From Pseudomonas chlororaphis subsp. piscium (lineage in GTDB: Bacteria; Pseudomonadota; Gammaproteobacteria; Pseudomonadales; Pseudomonadaceae), in NCBI RefSeq assembly GCF_003850345.1, contig NZ_CP027707.1:1364001-1428000 (forward strand): a stretch of 64,000 bases of DNA, read 5' to 3'. Numbering within the stretch: position 1 is the stretch's first letter; every line of letters begins with the position of its first letter. A program made the position numbers and the translations under genes. The notes beneath the pieces were generated by a model. It worked only from the letters and a program-made list of their open reading frames with translations. It searched no databases and was not told the DNA's origin. Of the stretch, positions 62,479-64,000 are shown piece by piece.

Positions 62479-62516
62479 GAAAAAGTCCCGCGGTTTGCAC
62501 CGGCGGGACTTTTTTG
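62479..62516. terminator. Bidirectional terminator DUF481 / MORN gene
   Basis: AAAAAGTCCCGC...GCGGGACTTTTTT, 12-bp stem, between convergent genes. Confidence 0.88.
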
Positions 62517-62565
62517 TTTGGCTGCGGGAAGAGTGCTGTCTCAATAGCGCCGTGTTATGCCCGGC

Positions 62566-63984
62566 TCAACTGCATGCCTCATGACGGCTGCCCGTCTGGT
62601 ACTGGCATTCGCTCTGCAGGCTGCCGTCCTCGTTCCAGAGGCGCATCCAGCCGTGCGCTTTGCCATCCAGGTAATCCGTGGATGATTCCATCTGTCCGCT
62701 TTCGTACCAGGTGACGGCGGGGCCTTCGAGTTTCGCGTCCTTGTAGATCTTGTGGTCCTTGAGCTGGCCGTTGTCGTACCAGGCTTTGAAATCACCCTGC
62801 TCGCGGTGCTGTTCATCCCATTGCCACTGGAGGGTTTGCACGCCCTGTTCGTTCCAGAGGGCATAACTGCGCTGGGTGCCGTGTTCGTCGTTGAATTGCT
62901 TCTGTTTTACCTTGCCGTTGGGGTGGTACTGGATTTGCCAGCCCACGGGCTGGTTGTTCACGTAATCGACGGTGCTTTCCAGTGTGCCGTCAGGGTAATA
63001 GGACGGGCTGGGGCCGACTTTCTTGCCGGCAACGAACTGTCCGCTGTCTTTGATCTTGCCATCCGGGTAGTAGCTGGTAATTGGGCCGTCCGGCAGATTC
63101 GCCCGGTAGGTGATGCGCCCGACCCGCTTGCCGTTCTCGTCGTACTCATGGTATTCGCCGTCGACTCGTTTGCCTTGGCTCCAGTTGTAGGACTCGGCGA
63201 TTTTGCCATTGTCGTGGTAAGTGCTTTGCCAACCCTCCAGGAGTCCGTCCCGATAGTTCGAGCGTTTAACCACGACACCGCTCTCGGAGTAGGTCAGCGC
63301 TTCTCCCTGGCGTTTGCCATTGATGTCATAGCGAGCGCTGTGGCGGACCTGGCCGTCCGGATAGTAGGTTTTCGAGGCATGAACGGCCTTGCCCGAAACG
63401 AAGTCCTTGGCGCTGACGAAATAGTCCCGGCGCAGGGCGCCTGAATCGACGTAGAAGACTTTCGCGTTCCAGGCCTTTTGCCGGTCGTCGTAGCTCATCG
63501 GCATCGTCAGGAAGTACGAGGCCTGGCCTTGGCCTGTCGGGGCATACTGCTCGTCGAGGTAGAGCTTGCCGTCGACCGGGGATGCAGTCAGTTCTGCGCA
63601 TTCCTGGGCGGTGCAGGGCCGGACCTTTTCGAAAAAGGCTCGTTTTCCGTCGCAGTCTGAAAGTGTCAGCAAGAGTGGGGTCTGGTCATCGATCAGTTGC
63701 TGGATTTCTTCCAGGGCCTGACCGAAGGACTCCGTGGGGATGCCTGAAGATTCAGGCGTGAGGTAAACCTCGTTGCTGCCACAACGATGGGCGTTGGAAA
63801 GTTCCAGCAGTACTGCGCGCCGCAACTCGGGTTGTTGTTTCGAGTCCTTGGCAATGTAGCTGGCGCCGCTGTCCATGCTGACGATGACCGTTGGATGGTC
63901 GGGGCGAGGCGTGGCGTTGAGTGCGAGAGGGAGGGTGAGTGTGAGCACCGCTGCGCTCAACAACTTCCAGTGTCTGAACGGCAT
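62566..63984 (-). CDS. Secreted MORN-repeat (YwqK-like) protein
   Basis: 472 aa with signal peptide (1-24). About 12 repeats of the type YYPDGxxxxxxxYxNGKxxG in residues 200-460. Usually called YwqK antitoxin-like by similarity, without evidence for toxin pairing. N-terminal 190 residues (PTVIVSMDSGASYIAKDSKQ) not recognised. Probably periplasmic. Confidence 0.75.
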   Translation of the reverse strand: MPFRHWKLLSAAVLTLTLPLALNATPRPDHPTVIVSMDSGASYIAKDSKQQPELRRAVLLELSNAHRCGSNEVYLTPESSGIPTESFGQALEEIQQLIDDQTPLLLTLSDCDGKRAFFEKVRPCTAQECAELTASPVDGKLYLDEQYAPTGQGQASYFLTMPMSYDDRQKAWNAKVFYVDSGALRRDYFVSAKDFVSGKAVHASKTYYPDGQVRHSARYDINGKRQGEALTYSESGVVVKRSNYRDGLLEGWQSTYHDNGKIAESYNWSQGKRVDGEYHEYDENGKRVGRITYRANLPDGPITSYYPDGKIKDSGQFVAGKKVGPSPSYYPDGTLESTVDYVNNQPVGWQIQYHPNGKVKQKQFNDEHGTQRSYALWNEQGVQTLQWQWDEQHREQGDFKAWYDNGQLKDHKIYKDAKLEGPAVTWYESGQMESSTDYLDGKAHGWMRLWNEDGSLQSECQYQTGSRHEACS

Positions 63985-64000
63985 CCTGCTGTTTCCATAT

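Overview
The window comes from a fluorescent Pseudomonas (fluorescens/protegens/chlororaphis type). The evidence is high GC, the cinA-recA-recX block, finR-fpr, erdR-dgkA, a PA3611-like gene, rhlG, an mprF-acvB pair, DUF3077, and REP/REPIN repeats. It falls into two halves: a phage-tail bacteriocin (tailocin) island at 1-33761 and core chromosome at 33844-64000.

Tailocin island. A LexA/PrtR-type self-cleaving repressor (its N-terminus is cut by the window edge) is followed by a strong sigma70-like promoter (799-827). Three ATGCAT-type palindromes lie on or beside this promoter. The transcript begins with a structured leader that meets an intrinsic terminator at 1087-1114. Next comes a cargo and lysis segment: two copies of a Mu Com-like zinc-finger gene, a DUF642 secreted protein, a holin, an AmiD-like amidase, a small winged-helix-like protein and a second secreted beta-rich protein. 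Two complete contractile-tail clusters follow. Cluster 1 (5093-16607) is P2/R-pyocin-like, in the order V-W-J-I-fibre-chaperone-sheath-tube-chaperone/frameshift-tape measure-U-X-D. Cluster 2 (16749-32658) is Mu/SfV-like, in the order terminator-DUF2635-sheath-tube-chaperone/frameshift-tape measure-N-P-gp45-gp46-gp47-gp48, and ends in three tandem tail-fibre/chaperone cassettes. A GH19 endolysin and an embedded Rz/Rz1 spanin pair close the island. There are no capsid, portal, terminase, integrase or replication genes, so this is a bacteriocin locus and not a prophage. Both chaperone genes carry a perfect T_TTT_TTN slippery heptamer and a 54-codon -1 extension.

How the island may work. DNA damage activates RecA (encoded just downstream behind its own LexA box), the repressor cleaves itself, and the operator-covered promoter fires. 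At least four terminator-like hairpins lie between that promoter and the lysis genes, one of them inside the endolysin coding sequence, so processive antitermination or regulated attenuation is a reasonable hypothesis. The three fibre cassettes share their N-terminal attachment module and differ in their receptor-binding ends. A relic fusing pieces of gp47 and gp48 upstream of the second cassette records how the array grew.

Core half. cinA, recA, recX; a LOG-family nucleosidase; a lone RHH protein; a PA3611-like secreted protein; tapT; erdR; dgkA; finR/fpr (divergent); trmO; rhlG; a DUF1456 gene; an RsuA-family pseudouridine synthase; a GNAT; rimO; kup; a DUF3077 gene with a structured leader; acvB-mprF (aminoacyl-phosphatidylglycerol hydrolase and synthase); two initiator tRNA genes duplicated with their promoters and terminators; dinB with a LexA box; a lipoprotein; proS; an AmpG-like permease; an alkyltransferase-like protein; a DUF481 protein; and a MORN-repeat protein. 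All calls come from reading the sequence; no database search was run.
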